64,000 nucleotides of DNA from positions 124,001-188,000 of the forward strand of contig NZ_PJIL01000004.1 of the NCBI RefSeq assembly GCF_002929335.1. Direction: 5' to 3'. The translations under genes were made by a program, and so were the position numbers. The notes under the pieces were generated by a model. That model was given only the letters and a program-made list of their open reading frames with translations, made no database searches and was not told where the DNA came from. The DNA comes from Arthrobacter sp. Y81. GTDB taxonomy: Bacteria > Actinomycetota > Actinomycetes > Actinomycetales > Micrococcaceae. Below, piece after piece: positions 22,505 to 31,006 of this stretch (the stretch's first letter is position 1; each line of letters begins with the position of its first letter).

Positions 22505-24552
22505 CGCAGGAAGGCGGCGGCGACGCCGGCGTCCACGGGGATATGGAGGCCGGTGGTGTGGGACAGTTCGGCGCTGGTGAGCACGGCGGCGGCGTTGGCC
22601 ACGTGCTCGGGCAGGACCTCGCGCTTGAGCAGGGTGCGCTGGGCGTAGTACTTGCCCAGTTCCTGCTCGTCCACGCCGTAGACGGCGGCGCGCTTGGCGC
22701 CCCAGCCGCCGGCGAAGATGCCGGAGCCGCGGACCACGCCGTCGGGGTTGATGCCGTTGACGCGGATGCCGTACTCGCCCAGTTCAGCCGCGAGCAGCCG
22801 GACCTGGTGGGCCTGGTCAGCCTTGGTGGCGGAGTACGCGATGTTGTTCGGGCCGGCGAACACGGAGTTCTTGGACGAGATGTAGATGATGTCCCCGCCC
22901 ATGTCCTGGTCAATCATGACCTTCGCCGCGGCCTTGGCCACCAGGAAGGAGCCCTTGGCCATGACGTTGTGCTGGAGGTCCCAGTCCTTTTCGGTGGTTT
23001 CCAGCAGCGGCTTGGAGATGGACAGCCCCGCGTTGTTGACCACCAGGTCCAGGCCGCCGAATGCCAGCACCGCTTCCTGGATGGCCTTGGCGATCTGCGC
23101 TTCGTCGGTCACGTCCGCCTGCACGCCGATGGCGACGTCCGGCCCGCCGAGCTCGGCAGCGACGGCCCGGGCGTTCGCCAGGTTCAGGTCCGCGATCACC
23201 ACGCAGGCGCCTTCCGCGGCGAGGCGGGTGGCGATGGCCTTGCCGATGCCCGACGCCGCGCCGGTCACCAGCGCGATGCGGGTGGCGTGCGACTTGGGCT
23301 TGGGCAGGCGGGCCAGCTTGGCTTCCTCCAGCGACCAGTACTCGATCCGGAACTTCTCGGATTCCTCGATCGGGGCGTAGGTGGAGACCGCCTCGGCGCC
23401 GCGCATCACGTTGATGGCGTTCAGGTAGAACTCACCGGCGACACGGGCGGTCTGCTTGTTAGCGCCGAACGAGAACATGCCCACGCCCGGGACCAGCACA
23501 ATGGCCGGGTCCGCGCCGCGCAGCGCCGGGGACTCCGGAGTAGCGTGCCGGTCGTAGTACCCCTGGTAGTCCTCGCGGTAGTCGGCGTGGAGTTCCTGCA
23601 GCCGGGCGATCGAGTCCTCGACGGACGCGTCCGCCGGCAGGTCCAGGATCAGCGGCTTGACCTTGGTGCGCAGGAAGTGGTCCGGGCAGGACGTGCCCAG
23701 CGCGCCGAGCCTGGGGTGCTCCGCGGCTTCCAGGAACTCCAGGACGACGGCGTCATCGCTGAAGTGCCCCAGCTGCGGTTTGTCCGTGGACGCCAGCCCG
23801 CGGATTACCGGTGCCAGCGCGGCGGCCTTGGCGCGGCGCTCGGCCTCCGGCAGCGCACCGTAACCGGGCAGCTTCGGCCCGAACGGCTCGGACCGGCCGT
23901 TTTCGGCGATGAACTTCTCGGCCTGGTCGATGATCCACAGCGAGTTGGCCTCGGCCTCTTCGGACGTGGCGCCCCAGGCGGTGATGCCGTGCCCGCCCAG
24001 GATGGTGCCGACGGCCTGCGGGTTGGCGTCCTTGATCGCGGCGATGTCCAGGCCCAGCTGGAACCCGGGACGGCGCCACGGAACCCAGACCACCTTGTCG
24101 CCGAAGATCTTGGCGGTCAGCGCCTCCCCGTCCACCGCGGTGGCAATAGCGATGCCCGAATCCGGGTGCAGGTGGTCCACGTGCGCGGCATCCACGAGAC
24201 CGTGCATGGCGGTGTCGATCGAGGGGGCAGCGCCGCCCTTGCCGTGCAGGCAGTAATCAAAAGCGGCCACCATCTCGTCTTCACGGTCCACCCCGGGGTA
24301 GACGTTCTTCAGTGCGTTCAGCCGGTCAAGGCGGAGCACGGCAAGGTTTCCCGGCTTCAGCGTGCCGAGGTCCCCGCCGGAACCCTTCACCCAGAGCAGC
24401 TGGACGTCCTCGCCCGTGACCGGGTCCTTCTCCGTGCCCTTGGCCGAGGTGTTGCCGCCGGCGAAGTTGGTGTTCCGCTTGTCCGCCCCCAGGCGGTTGG
24501 AACGTGCAATCAGGTCTTCAACAGTCTTGTTGGCTGTGTTCTGCATGTTCAT
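22501..24552 (-). CDS. Bifunctional rhamnulose-1-phosphate aldolase / short-chain lactaldehyde dehydrogenase
   Basis: 683 residues with two domains. Residues 1-420 are a class II aldolase: NFAGGNTSAKG, HVDHLHPDSGIAIATAVDGE (zinc histidines) and GTILGGHGITAWG. Residues 430-683 are an SDR: ALVTGAASGIGKAIATRLA (NAD-binding), NNAGLS and YSATKADQAHQVRLLA with catalytic Tyr and Lys. The enzyme (RhaD/RhaE, YuxG type) splits rhamnulose 1-phosphate to dihydroxyacetone phosphate and L-lactaldehyde, and the SDR part is expected to oxidise lactaldehyde to lactate. Between rhaI and rhaB in the same operon. Confidence 0.92.
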   Translation of the reverse strand: MNMQNTANKTVEDLIARSNRLGADKRNTNFAGGNTSAKGTEKDPVTGEDVQLLWVKGSGGDLGTLKPGNLAVLRLDRLNALKNVYPGVDREDEMVAAFDYCLHGKGGAAPSIDTAMHGLVDAAHVDHLHPDSGIAIATAVDGEALTAKIFGDKVVWVPWRRPGFQLGLDIAAIKDANPQAVGTILGGHGITAWGATSEEAEANSLWIIDQAEKFIAENGRSEPFGPKLPGYGALPEAERRAKAAALAPVIRGLASTDKPQLGHFSDDAVVLEFLEAAEHPRLGALGTSCPDHFLRTKVKPLILDLPADASVEDSIARLQELHADYREDYQGYYDRHATPESPALRGADPAIVLVPGVGMFSFGANKQTARVAGEFYLNAINVMRGAEAVSTYAPIEESEKFRIEYWSLEEAKLARLPKPKSHATRIALVTGAASGIGKAIATRLAAEGACVVIADLNLANARAVAAELGGPDVAIGVQADVTDEAQIAKAIQEAVLAFGGLDLVVNNAGLSISKPLLETTEKDWDLQHNVMAKGSFLVAKAAAKVMIDQDMGGDIIYISSKNSVFAGPNNIAYSATKADQAHQVRLLAAELGEYGIRVNGINPDGVVRGSGIFAGGWGAKRAAVYGVDEQELGKYYAQRTLLKREVLPEHVANAAAVLTSAELSHTTGLHIPVDAGVAAAFLR

Positions 24553-24555
24553 GCC

Positions 24556-25722
24556 TTATGCGCCCCATCCGGCTTGCTGGCCGCCCACGCGGTCCTCATT
24601 GATCTGTTTCTGGTAGCCGCTGGCCTTGAACGCGGCCATCGGGTCCGCGGGCAGGCCGCGGGATTCGCGCCATGCGGCCAGGGCCGGGCGGACGTCCGTG
24701 TAGAAGGCGTCATTGAAGACCGCGTTCGCGGCCAGCACGTCGCCGGACCGCTGGGCCTCGCCCAGCGCCGCGGTGTCCACCATGAGGGCACGCGCGGTCA
24801 TCTCCTGGACGTTGAGCACCGAACGGATCTGGCCCGGGATCTTCTCCTCCAGGTTGTGGCACTGGTCCAGCATGAGCGCCACACCGGAACCCGTGCCGAA
24901 CCCGCCGCCGCGGATCACCTCGTACATGATCCGGAACAGCTGGAACGGATCAGCCGCTCCCACGATCAGGTCATCATCGGCATAGAAGCGCGAGTTGAAG
25001 TCGAAGGAACCCAGCTTGCCCAGACGCAGCAGCTGCATCACGATGAACTCAATGTTGGTGCCCGGGGCATGATGGCCGGTGTCCAGGCACACAAACGCCT
25101 TCTCACCCAGCGCCAGGGTCTGCGCATAGGACGTGCCCCAGTCCGGAACATCGGTGTGGTAAAAAGCCGGCTCGAAGAACTTGTACTCCAGCACCAGGCG
25201 CTGCTCATCACCCAACCGGGCGTAAATCTCCTGCAGCGACTCCGCCAGACGGTCCTGCCGGCCGCGGAGATCATCCTGGCCCGGATAGTTGGTGCCGTCC
25301 GCCAGCCAGATCTTCAGGTCCTGCGAACCCGTGGCGTGCATGATCTCGATGCACTCGAAATGGTGCTCCACCGCCCGGCGCCGCACAGACTCGTTCGAGG
25401 ACGTCAGCGAACCGAACTTGTACTCATCATCCTGGAACGTGTTCGAGTTGATCGTGCCCAGGCCCACACCCAGACCCGCCGCGAACTCCTTCAGCGCGGC
25501 GTAGTCATCCACCTTGTCCCACGGAATATGCAGCGCCACCGTCGGAGCCAGGCCGGTCAGCTCGTGCACCTTCGCGGCGTCCGCCAGCTTCTCCTGCACC
25601 GTCCGCGGGGTGCCCGGCGTGCCGAATACCTTGAAACGGGTGCCCGAATTTCCATAAGCCCAGGAGGGTACTTCAATGGCAAGCTCCCCGAGCCTGCCCA
25701 GCGCCGTTGCTACGTCATTCAT
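24556..25722 (-). CDS. rhaI: L-rhamnose isomerase RhaI
   Basis: 388 residues from ATG 25722 (GGAAGAACC upstream). It matches the Pseudomonas stutzeri/actinobacterial type isomerase rather than E. coli RhaA: PSWAYGNSGTRFKVFGTPG, HIPWDKVDDYAALK, LVLEYKFFEPAFYHTDVPDW (metal Glu), VCLDTGHHAPGTNIE (Asp, His), FDFNSRFYADDDLIVGA and a final QAGWGA. It interconverts L-rhamnose and L-rhamnulose. It ends 3 nt before the aldolase/dehydrogenase start. Confidence 0.94.
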   Translation of the reverse strand: MNDVATALGRLGELAIEVPSWAYGNSGTRFKVFGTPGTPRTVQEKLADAAKVHELTGLAPTVALHIPWDKVDDYAALKEFAAGLGVGLGTINSNTFQDDEYKFGSLTSSNESVRRRAVEHHFECIEIMHATGSQDLKIWLADGTNYPGQDDLRGRQDRLAESLQEIYARLGDEQRLVLEYKFFEPAFYHTDVPDWGTSYAQTLALGEKAFVCLDTGHHAPGTNIEFIVMQLLRLGKLGSFDFNSRFYADDDLIVGAADPFQLFRIMYEVIRGGGFGTGSGVALMLDQCHNLEEKIPGQIRSVLNVQEMTARALMVDTAALGEAQRSGDVLAANAVFNDAFYTDVRPALAAWRESRGLPADPMAAFKASGYQKQINEDRVGGQQAGWGA

Positions 25723-25810
25723 GATGGTTCTTCCGGTCTCTCGTAGTGCGTTTGTCAGTTGTGCGCCGACTCCCGTGTCGGCGGCATGCGTTGTGTCCCG
25801 CGGCCCGTGA

Positions 25811-25844
25811 CGCCTTGCCGTCCGCGGCGCCTTGCCGTCCGCGG
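25811..25844. repeat. Perfect 17-bp tandem duplication in the rhaM-rhaI gap
   Basis: Two exact copies of CGCCTTGCCGTCCGCGG stand back to back in the 128-nt gap between rhaM and rhaI. Probably a slippage duplication; no binding motif is recognised. Confidence 0.7.
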
Positions 25845-25850
25845 CGTTGG

Positions 25851-26195
25851 CTAGTCCGGGGCGTTGGCCGCGGCCAGCTGGTCCTCCAGGTTGAAGATCT
25901 CCTCGAGCGCCACAAATCCTGTATCTGGGGGCTGCTCCGTGTCTTCGAAGAGCGTGGCCATCTCCGCCTGCCAGCGGGCGTTGACCTCGGTCAGTGCCAT
26001 CCGTGCCCGCACTGCATCGAAGTCGTCGCACTCCACGTAACCCACCAGCAGCCCGTCCCCGCCCAGGAAGAGCGAATAGTTGTGCCAGCCCGCGTCCTTG
26101 AGCGCACGGAGCATCTCCGGCCAGACGGCGGCGTGCCGGCGCCTGTACTCATCGATCAGTCCCGGTTGGACTGAGGAGCGAAAACACACCCTCAT
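25851..26195 (-). CDS. rhaM: L-rhamnose mutarotase RhaM
   Basis: 114 residues from ATG 26195, preceded by AGGAG at 8 nt. Short ferredoxin-like dimer fold: MRVCFRSSVQPGLIDEYRRR HAAVWPEM has the catalytic histidine, then WHNYSLFLGGDGLLVGYVE. It interconverts the anomers of L-rhamnose so the isomerase gets its form. First gene of the rhamnose operon; divergent from the LacI-type regulator. A longer ORF to 26249 covers promoter DNA and is not used. Confidence 0.92.
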   Translation of the reverse strand: MRVCFRSSVQPGLIDEYRRRHAAVWPEMLRALKDAGWHNYSLFLGGDGLLVGYVECDDFDAVRARMALTEVNARWQAEMATLFEDTEQPPDTGFVALEEIFNLEDQLAAANAPD

Positions 26196-26220
26196 CTGCG
26201 ACTCTCCTGAATTTCCGATT

Positions 26221-26251
26221 CTTTGAATCGTTTCATTGTTACGATTCAAAG
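26221..26251. promoter_or_regulatory. LacI-type operator between rhaM and the regulator gene
   Basis: Perfect 10-nt arms CTTTGAATCG and CGATTCAAAG separated by 11 nt, 26 nt upstream of rhaM. The half-sites TGAATCGTTTCA and TGTTACGATTCA each look like LacI-family boxes. A close copy, TTTGAATCGTTACA, is at 36230 in front of the yesL/DUF6807 pair. Confidence 0.7.
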
Positions 26252-26418
26252 TACTCTTGAAGTCAAGTAGGTGTCAAGCATTTGTCAGCGGATGAAAACC
26301 ATTTATCTGCTGGCCGGGCCGTTTCGTCGCCCCCGAACGCCGCTCTGGCGAGGACAATTGGTCAGGGGTCTGGTCCAGGCGGTTGCCCGCCGTCCCGCAT
26401 GAGAGAGCTTGGAGAAAG

Positions 26419-27456
26419 ATGTCACGGTCAGCCAGCATCAAGGATGTTGCGAACCATGCCCGCGTGGCAGTGGGAACAGTTTCCAACGTCCTGAACTATC
26501 CGGACCGGGTTTCGCAGCGCACCAAGGACCGGGTGCTGCTGGCCATCGACGAGCTCGGTTTTGTCCGCAACGATGCGGCCCGCCAGCTCCGGGCCGGGCA
26601 CAGCCGCACCATCGGCCTGATCGTCCTGGACGTGGGCAACCCCTTCTTCACCTCCGTGGTCCGCGCCGCCGAGGACGCCGCCGCCCTGCAAGGCAGCGCC
26701 GTCCTGCTCGGGGACAGCGGGCACGATGCCAGCCGCGAATCGAACTACATCGACCTCTTCCAGGAGCAGCGGGTCCAGGGCCTGCTCATCTCGCCGGTGG
26801 GCGATGTCACCGAGCGCCTGGACCAGCTGCGTGAACGCGGGGTGCCCACCGTCCTGGTGGACCGGTTGGCCGACGAGGCGAAGTACAGTTCCGTCTCCGT
26901 TGACGACGACGCCGGTGGTTACCTTGCGGCGCGGCACCTGCTGGACATCGGCCGCCGTCGGCTGGCCTTCGTGGGAGGCCCGACGTCGATACGCCAGGTG
27001 GCGGACCGCCTCCAGGGGGCGCAGCGCGCCGTCGCCGAGGTTCCGGATGCCTCCCTGGAAGTACTGGATTCCGCCGGACAGACGGTCCTGGCCGGCCGCG
27101 GCGTGGGCGACCAGCTGGTCCGCCGCAGCGCCGACGACCTTCCGGACGGCGTGTTCTGCGCCAACGACCTGCTGGCCCTGGGCGTTATGCAGTCCCTGGC
27201 CATGCTGCACACGCTGCGGATCCCCGAAGACATTGCACTGATCGGCTACGACGACATCGACTTTGCCGTGTCCGCCGTGGTGCCGCTTTCCTCCATCCGG
27301 CAGCCCACGGAAGCGCTCGGGCGGACCGCCATCGAGCTGCTGGCCGAGGAGCTGGACGCCATGGGACCCACGTCCGTGCGGCCCCATCATCGCGCGGTGA
27401 TCTTCACTCCCGAGCTGGTGGTACGGCAGAGCACGGCGGGGGCTTCCGCCGGCTAA
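26419..27456 (+). CDS. LacI-family transcriptional regulator of rhamnose genes
   Basis: 345 residues from ATG 26419 (TTGGAGAAAG upstream). N-terminal LacI helix-turn-helix and hinge: ASIKDVANHARVAVGTVSNV LNYPDRVSQRTKDRV, then the periplasmic-binding-like effector domain beginning TIGLIVLDVGNPFFTSVVRA and ending IALIGYDDIDFAVSAVVPLS SIRQP. It is divergent from rhaM and the operator between them (26221-26251) is its likely target. The effector would be rhamnose or a derivative; this is inferred from position. Confidence 0.9.
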   Translation: MSRSASIKDVANHARVAVGTVSNVLNYPDRVSQRTKDRVLLAIDELGFVRNDAARQLRAGHSRTIGLIVLDVGNPFFTSVVRAAEDAAALQGSAVLLGDSGHDASRESNYIDLFQEQRVQGLLISPVGDVTERLDQLRERGVPTVLVDRLADEAKYSSVSVDDDAGGYLAARHLLDIGRRRLAFVGGPTSIRQVADRLQGAQRAVAEVPDASLEVLDSAGQTVLAGRGVGDQLVRRSADDLPDGVFCANDLLALGVMQSLAMLHTLRIPEDIALIGYDDIDFAVSAVVPLSSIRQPTEALGRTAIELLAEELDAMGPTSVRPHHRAVIFTPELVVRQSTAGASAG

Positions 27457-27458
27457 AG

Positions 27459-28242
27459 CTACCGGAGGCCGCGGAAGAACGCACGCACATCGCCGACCAG
27501 GAGATCGGGAACCTCCATGGCCGGGAAATGGCCGCCGCGCTCGAACTCCGACCAGTGGACGACGTTGTTGTCGCGCTCAGCGATGGCACGGACCCCGAAG
27601 TCGCCGGGGAACACCGCCACCCCGGAAGGCACTTCGGACCGTTTCGCCTTCTGCCCCCAGCTGGCGCGCCCCTCCCAGTAGAGCCGCGCCGACGAAGTGG
27701 CAGTACCCGTGAGCCAGTACACGCTGACATTTGGTAAGCATCGGGTCGCGGTCGACGGCATCCTCCGGAAGCTCGAAGGCAGGATCTGTCCACTCCTTGA
27801 ACTTCTCGACGATCCAGGCGAGCTGCCCGGCAGGCGAGTCGGCGAGCCCGAACCCCAGCGTCTGCGGCCGCGTCGACTGAATGATCGCGTACCCCGCGCC
27901 ATCCTCCATCTGCCGTTGCATGCCCGCGAGGCGCCCCTGTTCGGCCTCGCTCAGACCGGCCAGCTCCGCCGGGTCCCCTGTGGCAAATCCGAGGCTGCCA
28001 TTGACGTGGACCCCCACGACGTGTTCGGAATCGATGCCGCCCAGCATGGGTGAGACCACAGAGCCGGTGTCACCGCCCTGGGCGCCGTAGCGCTCGTAGC
28101 CGAGCCGGCTCATCAGCTCCGCCCAGGCACGGGCGACCCGCGCCAGGTCCCATCCTGCCTCTCGTGTCGGCCCGGAGAATCCGAATCCGGGGATGGATGG
28201 TGCGATGACGTGGAATGCGTCGGCCGGGTCGGAGCCCGCCAT
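27459..28242 (-). pseudogene. Epoxide hydrolase, 5'-truncated and frameshifted
   Basis: The reading from 28242 gives an alpha/beta-hydrolase core (FHVIAPSIPGFGFSGPTREA, GAQGGDTGSVVSPML with the nucleophile Asp) up to DRDPMLTK near 27737. The correct continuation NVSVYWLTGTATSSARLYWE is in another frame, reached by removing one A from the AAA at that point; it ends VHWSEFERGGHFPAMEVPDL with the catalytic His. The N-terminal EHN domain and HGWPG oxyanion motif of the family (about 100 residues) are absent. Two independent lesions mark it as a decaying gene. Confidence 0.88.
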
Positions 28243-28266
28243 GGACCATCAGCGGAAAAACCGCTA

Positions 28267-28303
28267 TGTTATCGATATTCGTTACTATCGATCATCGATA
28301 ACA
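28267..28303. promoter_or_regulatory. TGTTATCGAT palindrome upstream of the DUF2975 gene
   Basis: Perfect 10-nt arms TGTTATCGAT and ATCGATAACA, 17 nt apart, end 12 nt before ATG 28316. The sequence is AT-rich against the background. It is a candidate operator for the HTH protein encoded two genes on, a common autoregulatory layout. Confidence 0.55.
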
Positions 28304-28315
28304 TTTGGGGGAACA

Positions 28316-28948
28316 ATGAAATGGACCAAGAACCGCCAGCGGCCCGGAGAAAAGAAGGTCGTGTCCAGGGCTGATGCCGTGGCGATCATGATCACCGCGG
28401 GTGCGGCAGCCGCGGTCACGACATTCCTGACCGTCTCCGGAATCATCGAAACACTTACCGGGCCGGTGACGTTGACCCTCCCGCTGCACTCTTCGCATCA
28501 GAGCCCGACGGGACTCGGCCTGGATTCGGTGGCACGGTTTACGTCCATGGAAGCAAGCATCCCTGCCCTGCCGGCGGGCGAAGCCGTTCTCTTGGCCTGG
28601 GCCGGCGCCCTGAACCAGGTCAGTTTCCTGGCTGTGATGGCGTTGCTGTTCCTGCTCGCTTTCCGGCTCCGCGGAGAGAACCTGTTCACGCCGTCGTCGG
28701 CTTGGATTGTGGGGACCTGCGGAGCGGTCCTTGCCCTGGCCGGAACCGTTGCACAGGCTCTCGGTGCGGCGGCCCGAAACCGCATCGCCGAGCTGATCGG
28801 CGCGAACCAGCGGACCCCCGGCGAAAGCATTGGGTTCGTGGCGGAGTTCAACTTTCTACCCCTGCTGGCCGGCGTTGTCCTGGTACTCGTCGCCGGGGTC
28901 TTCCAGTTTGGCCGCCGGTTGCAGAGGGACACCGAGGGACTTATCTGA
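28316..28948 (+). CDS. DUF2975-type four-helix membrane protein
   Basis: 210 residues from ATG 28316 (GGGGGAAC upstream). Four hydrophobic helices: about 22-45, 95-118, 128-150 and 178-200, with a periplasmic loop after the first. The topology and the pairing with a small XRE regulator fit the DUF2975 family (YoaS/YozG arrangement in Bacillus). Function unknown; thought to be membrane partners of the regulator. The stop overlaps the next start (TGATG). Confidence 0.7.
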   Translation: MKWTKNRQRPGEKKVVSRADAVAIMITAGAAAAVTTFLTVSGIIETLTGPVTLTLPLHSSHQSPTGLGLDSVARFTSMEASIPALPAGEAVLLAWAGALNQVSFLAVMALLFLLAFRLRGENLFTPSSAWIVGTCGAVLALAGTVAQALGAAARNRIAELIGANQRTPGESIGFVAEFNFLPLLAGVVLVLVAGVFQFGRRLQRDTEGLI

Positions 28949-29178
28949 TGCCAGCCGAGGACTACTCCGCCATTCACTGCCGGCTCGACGAACTGCTGGC
29001 AGAACGCGGCATGAGCCTGACGGAGCTGAGCCGCCAGGTCGGCGTGAGCCTGGTGAACCTGTCCGTGTTGAAAAACAACCGTGCCAGGGCGATTCGCTTC
29101 TCCACGCTGACGGCACTGTGTGAAGTCCTGGAATGCCAGGTCGGCGACCTCTTCCGTCATGAACCCGCACAGGACTAG
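28948..29178 (+). CDS. Small XRE/Cro-type helix-turn-helix regulator (YozG-like)
   Basis: 76 residues. A single HTH_26/Cro domain: IHCRLDELLAERGMSLTELS RQVGVSLVNLSVLKNNRARA, then LCEVLECQVGDLFRH. It is translationally coupled to the DUF2975 gene and may bind the 28267-28303 palindrome. The last 4 nt overlap the 3' end of the convergent gene. Confidence 0.85.
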   Translation: MPAEDYSAIHCRLDELLAERGMSLTELSRQVGVSLVNLSVLKNNRARAIRFSTLTALCEVLECQVGDLFRHEPAQD

Positions 29179-30158
29179 CGCGGCACGGGCTGCCCGTCCC
29201 ACCATGCCAGCACGCGCGTGCCGTAGAAGGTGAGCCATTTGGACGGCTCTCCGGGCGCCACATCGACGTCGAACCACACCCGCCCGGGGTGGCGAAGCTC
29301 CTGCAGCCAGGTGCCGTCCGGACGGCGCGCGGCGCGTATCGCTTCGATCGCGTCGGCAAGCCGCGGATCCGGCGCCGCACCGTCGTGCAGGGCAGCTGCC
29401 CGGAAGTAGTCTGCCGCGTTGAGCGCACTGTAGAACCAGCGGAACGGGTACGCGAAGCGGGTGGCCCACGGCCCCACGGGCTCGCCTTCGGACAAGGTGC
29501 GGAGCAAATGGCGCTGAAGCAGGTACTCCTCGGCGGCCCGCCGAACCGCCCGCTGCGCGCGGCTGCCGCCGGTGGCGTCCTCGTAGTACAACAGGCCCTT
29601 GAGGGAATTGAGGGTGGAATGGAACGACGAGCGCGTGGAGCCCTCCACCCACTCGCAGTTCCAGCCGCCGTCGGCCATGCGGTGCTTGAGGAACCACCGG
29701 GCAATTCCGGAGACGTCCGCTCCAAGCCACGCGCCGTTGGCGAGGGTGTATGCATTGATGCAGCAGTCGACTTCGCCGCCCCAATACGGCAGGCTGCCGT
29801 ACTCCCAGCGGCTGTTCCGGGCGAGCAGTTCGGCGGTGCCGGCGAGGGCGGCAGCATCGAGGCCCCAGTCACGGAGGGTGTTGAGCGTCCACGTCGTCGC
29901 GGTCCAGGGCTGTCCGGCGTCCTCGGCTGCCTCGGGGCCGCGGAAGTCGAAGTCTTTCGGGAAGAACGCCCCGCCCGCCCACTGGCCGTCGGGATCCTGC
30001 AGCGCGAGCAGCTGCGCCCCGAACCCTTCTGTCGCGATGCGTGCCCGGGTCGCAACCCACACGTCCGGCGGGGCGCCCGCGAGGTCGCGCTCGACCTGCC
30101 AGCGCAAGGCCGGGTCGGCGTCAAGCAACCAGTCGAGCAGGGCGGGGTCGAAGGCCAT
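29175..30158 (-). CDS. Squalene-cyclase-like alpha/alpha-barrel protein
   Basis: 327 residues from ATG 30158 (MAFDPALLDWLLDADPALRW). It has repeated tryptophan-rich helical hairpins, for example QDPDGQWAGG, ADGGWNCEW and RRPDGTWLQE, which are the QW-like repeats of prenyltransferase/squalene-oxidase folds. Databases commonly label this group squalene cyclase, but the DXDD-type catalytic motif is not visible and 327 residues is half the length of true cyclases. The (alpha/alpha) toroid is also used by glycoside hydrolases and lyases. True function unknown; it lies in a pectin island. Confidence 0.65.
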   Translation of the reverse strand: MAFDPALLDWLLDADPALRWQVERDLAGAPPDVWVATRARIATEGFGAQLLALQDPDGQWAGGAFFPKDFDFRGPEAAEDAGQPWTATTWTLNTLRDWGLDAAALAGTAELLARNSRWEYGSLPYWGGEVDCCINAYTLANGAWLGADVSGIARWFLKHRMADGGWNCEWVEGSTRSSFHSTLNSLKGLLYYEDATGGSRAQRAVRRAAEEYLLQRHLLRTLSEGEPVGPWATRFAYPFRWFYSALNAADYFRAAALHDGAAPDPRLADAIEAIRAARRPDGTWLQELRHPGRVWFDVDVAPGEPSKWLTFYGTRVLAWWDGQPVPR

Positions 30159-30207
30159 GGTCCGAATACTACGGCTACTACGGCCCGGTCTACGGGTGCG
30201 GAGGCTA

Positions 30208-30273
30208 AGCGCGAACGGACAGATAATGACCTGTTTTTTCACTTTTTGGGGTCATTATCTGCCCGTTCGCGCT
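30208..30273. repeat. Palindrome downstream of the DUF1961 gene
   Basis: 24-nt arms (30208-30231 and 30250-30273) pair with one mismatch: GCGAACGGACAGATAATGAC on the left, mirrored with GGGCAG on the right; the loop has T6 and T5 runs. It follows the DUF1961 stop by 10 nt and could terminate that six-gene operon, although it looks like a mobile palindromic element. Confidence 0.65.
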
Positions 30274-30283
30274 CAGTGAGGGC

Positions 30284-31006
30284 CTACAACGACTGCACCA
30301 CCAGGTTCCGGTAGGCAGCCCGCAGCGGGGCCATCTGCCGGAAGCCGAGATAGCCGCCGCCCAGCACGTTGCCGCTCCCATCCCGCCAAGCCAGCACGGG
30401 CAGGCCGTTGATGGAGAAGGCAACATCCGGCCCGTCCTTGACGAGTTCCATGCGATAGAAATCCAGGGCGTCCTCCGCGGGCGGCAGCGGGTCCGCTGCC
30501 TGCGCCACCAGCTCGAAGCCTGCGCTCTTGCGCAGGTTGCAGGTCCGGAAGGCCCGCTCCTCCGCGTACTTGTGCCGGAAATAGGAGACGTGCAGGGCAT
30601 CGATGTCGCCCGAGTGGTACTGCGGGTAGAAGCCGGTTCGCGGCGCCAGGCCGCCCGAGAACAGGTCCCGTCCGCCGTGGCCCGCTGCCGCAAAGAACAC
30701 CATGGCCAGCCCCGGCTCCGCGAGCGGCAGGAACTCCCAGCTCACCCTGACGCGGTCCGGGAATTCCACCGGGCACCAGAACGTCCAGTGGGCGTGGTCG
30801 CCGAACTCTTCCTCGTCCCTTGCCCCGGACAGCAGCAGCGCCCCCGGCCGCGGGTCAGCGGCGGGTGGCGTCCCGCCGTCGTCGTGCGTTTCCCGACGCC
30901 GGCCCAGTGCGACCGGGCCCTCGGCAATCCAGTCCGCCACGTCCTCCGGCCCGGTGAGCGGGTTGCTGTACAGCACGCCGCCGGAGTTTACCCCAGGCGT
31001 TCCCAT
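30284..31006 (-). CDS. DUF1961 family protein (YesU-like)
   Basis: 240 residues from ATG 31006, overlapping the acetylesterase stop (TGATG). A concanavalin-like beta-sandwich pattern: HWTFWCPVEFPDRVRVSWEF, FYPQYHSGDIDALHVSYFRH, RTCNLRKSAGFELV and GYLGFRQMAPLRAAYRNLVV. DUF1961 includes B. subtilis YesU, which also sits in a rhamnogalacturonan gene cluster next to acetylesterase YesT. No signal peptide. A role in binding or cleaving rhamnogalacturonan oligomers is likely but unproven. Confidence 0.85.
   Translation of the reverse strand: MGTPGVNSGGVLYSNPLTGPEDVADWIAEGPVALGRRRETHDDGGTPPAADPRPGALLLSGARDEEEFGDHAHWTFWCPVEFPDRVRVSWEFLPLAEPGLAMVFFAAAGHGGRDLFSGGLAPRTGFYPQYHSGDIDALHVSYFRHKYAEERAFRTCNLRKSAGFELVAQAADPLPPAEDALDFYRMELVKDGPDVAFSINGLPVLAWRDGSGNVLGGGYLGFRQMAPLRAAYRNLVVQSL

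Noticed and set aside
22471-25746. 1091-codon open frame on the plus strand opposite the rhamnose genes
   Set aside because: It mirrors rhaI, the aldolase/dehydrogenase and part of rhaB, which have clear catalytic motifs; the plus-strand translation is low in structure and typical of high-GC antisense frames.
29595-30279. Plus-strand frames opposite the squalene-cyclase-like gene
   Set aside because: The minus-strand frame has repeated Trp-rich helical units and correct start; plus-strand frames are Ser/Arg-rich shadows.
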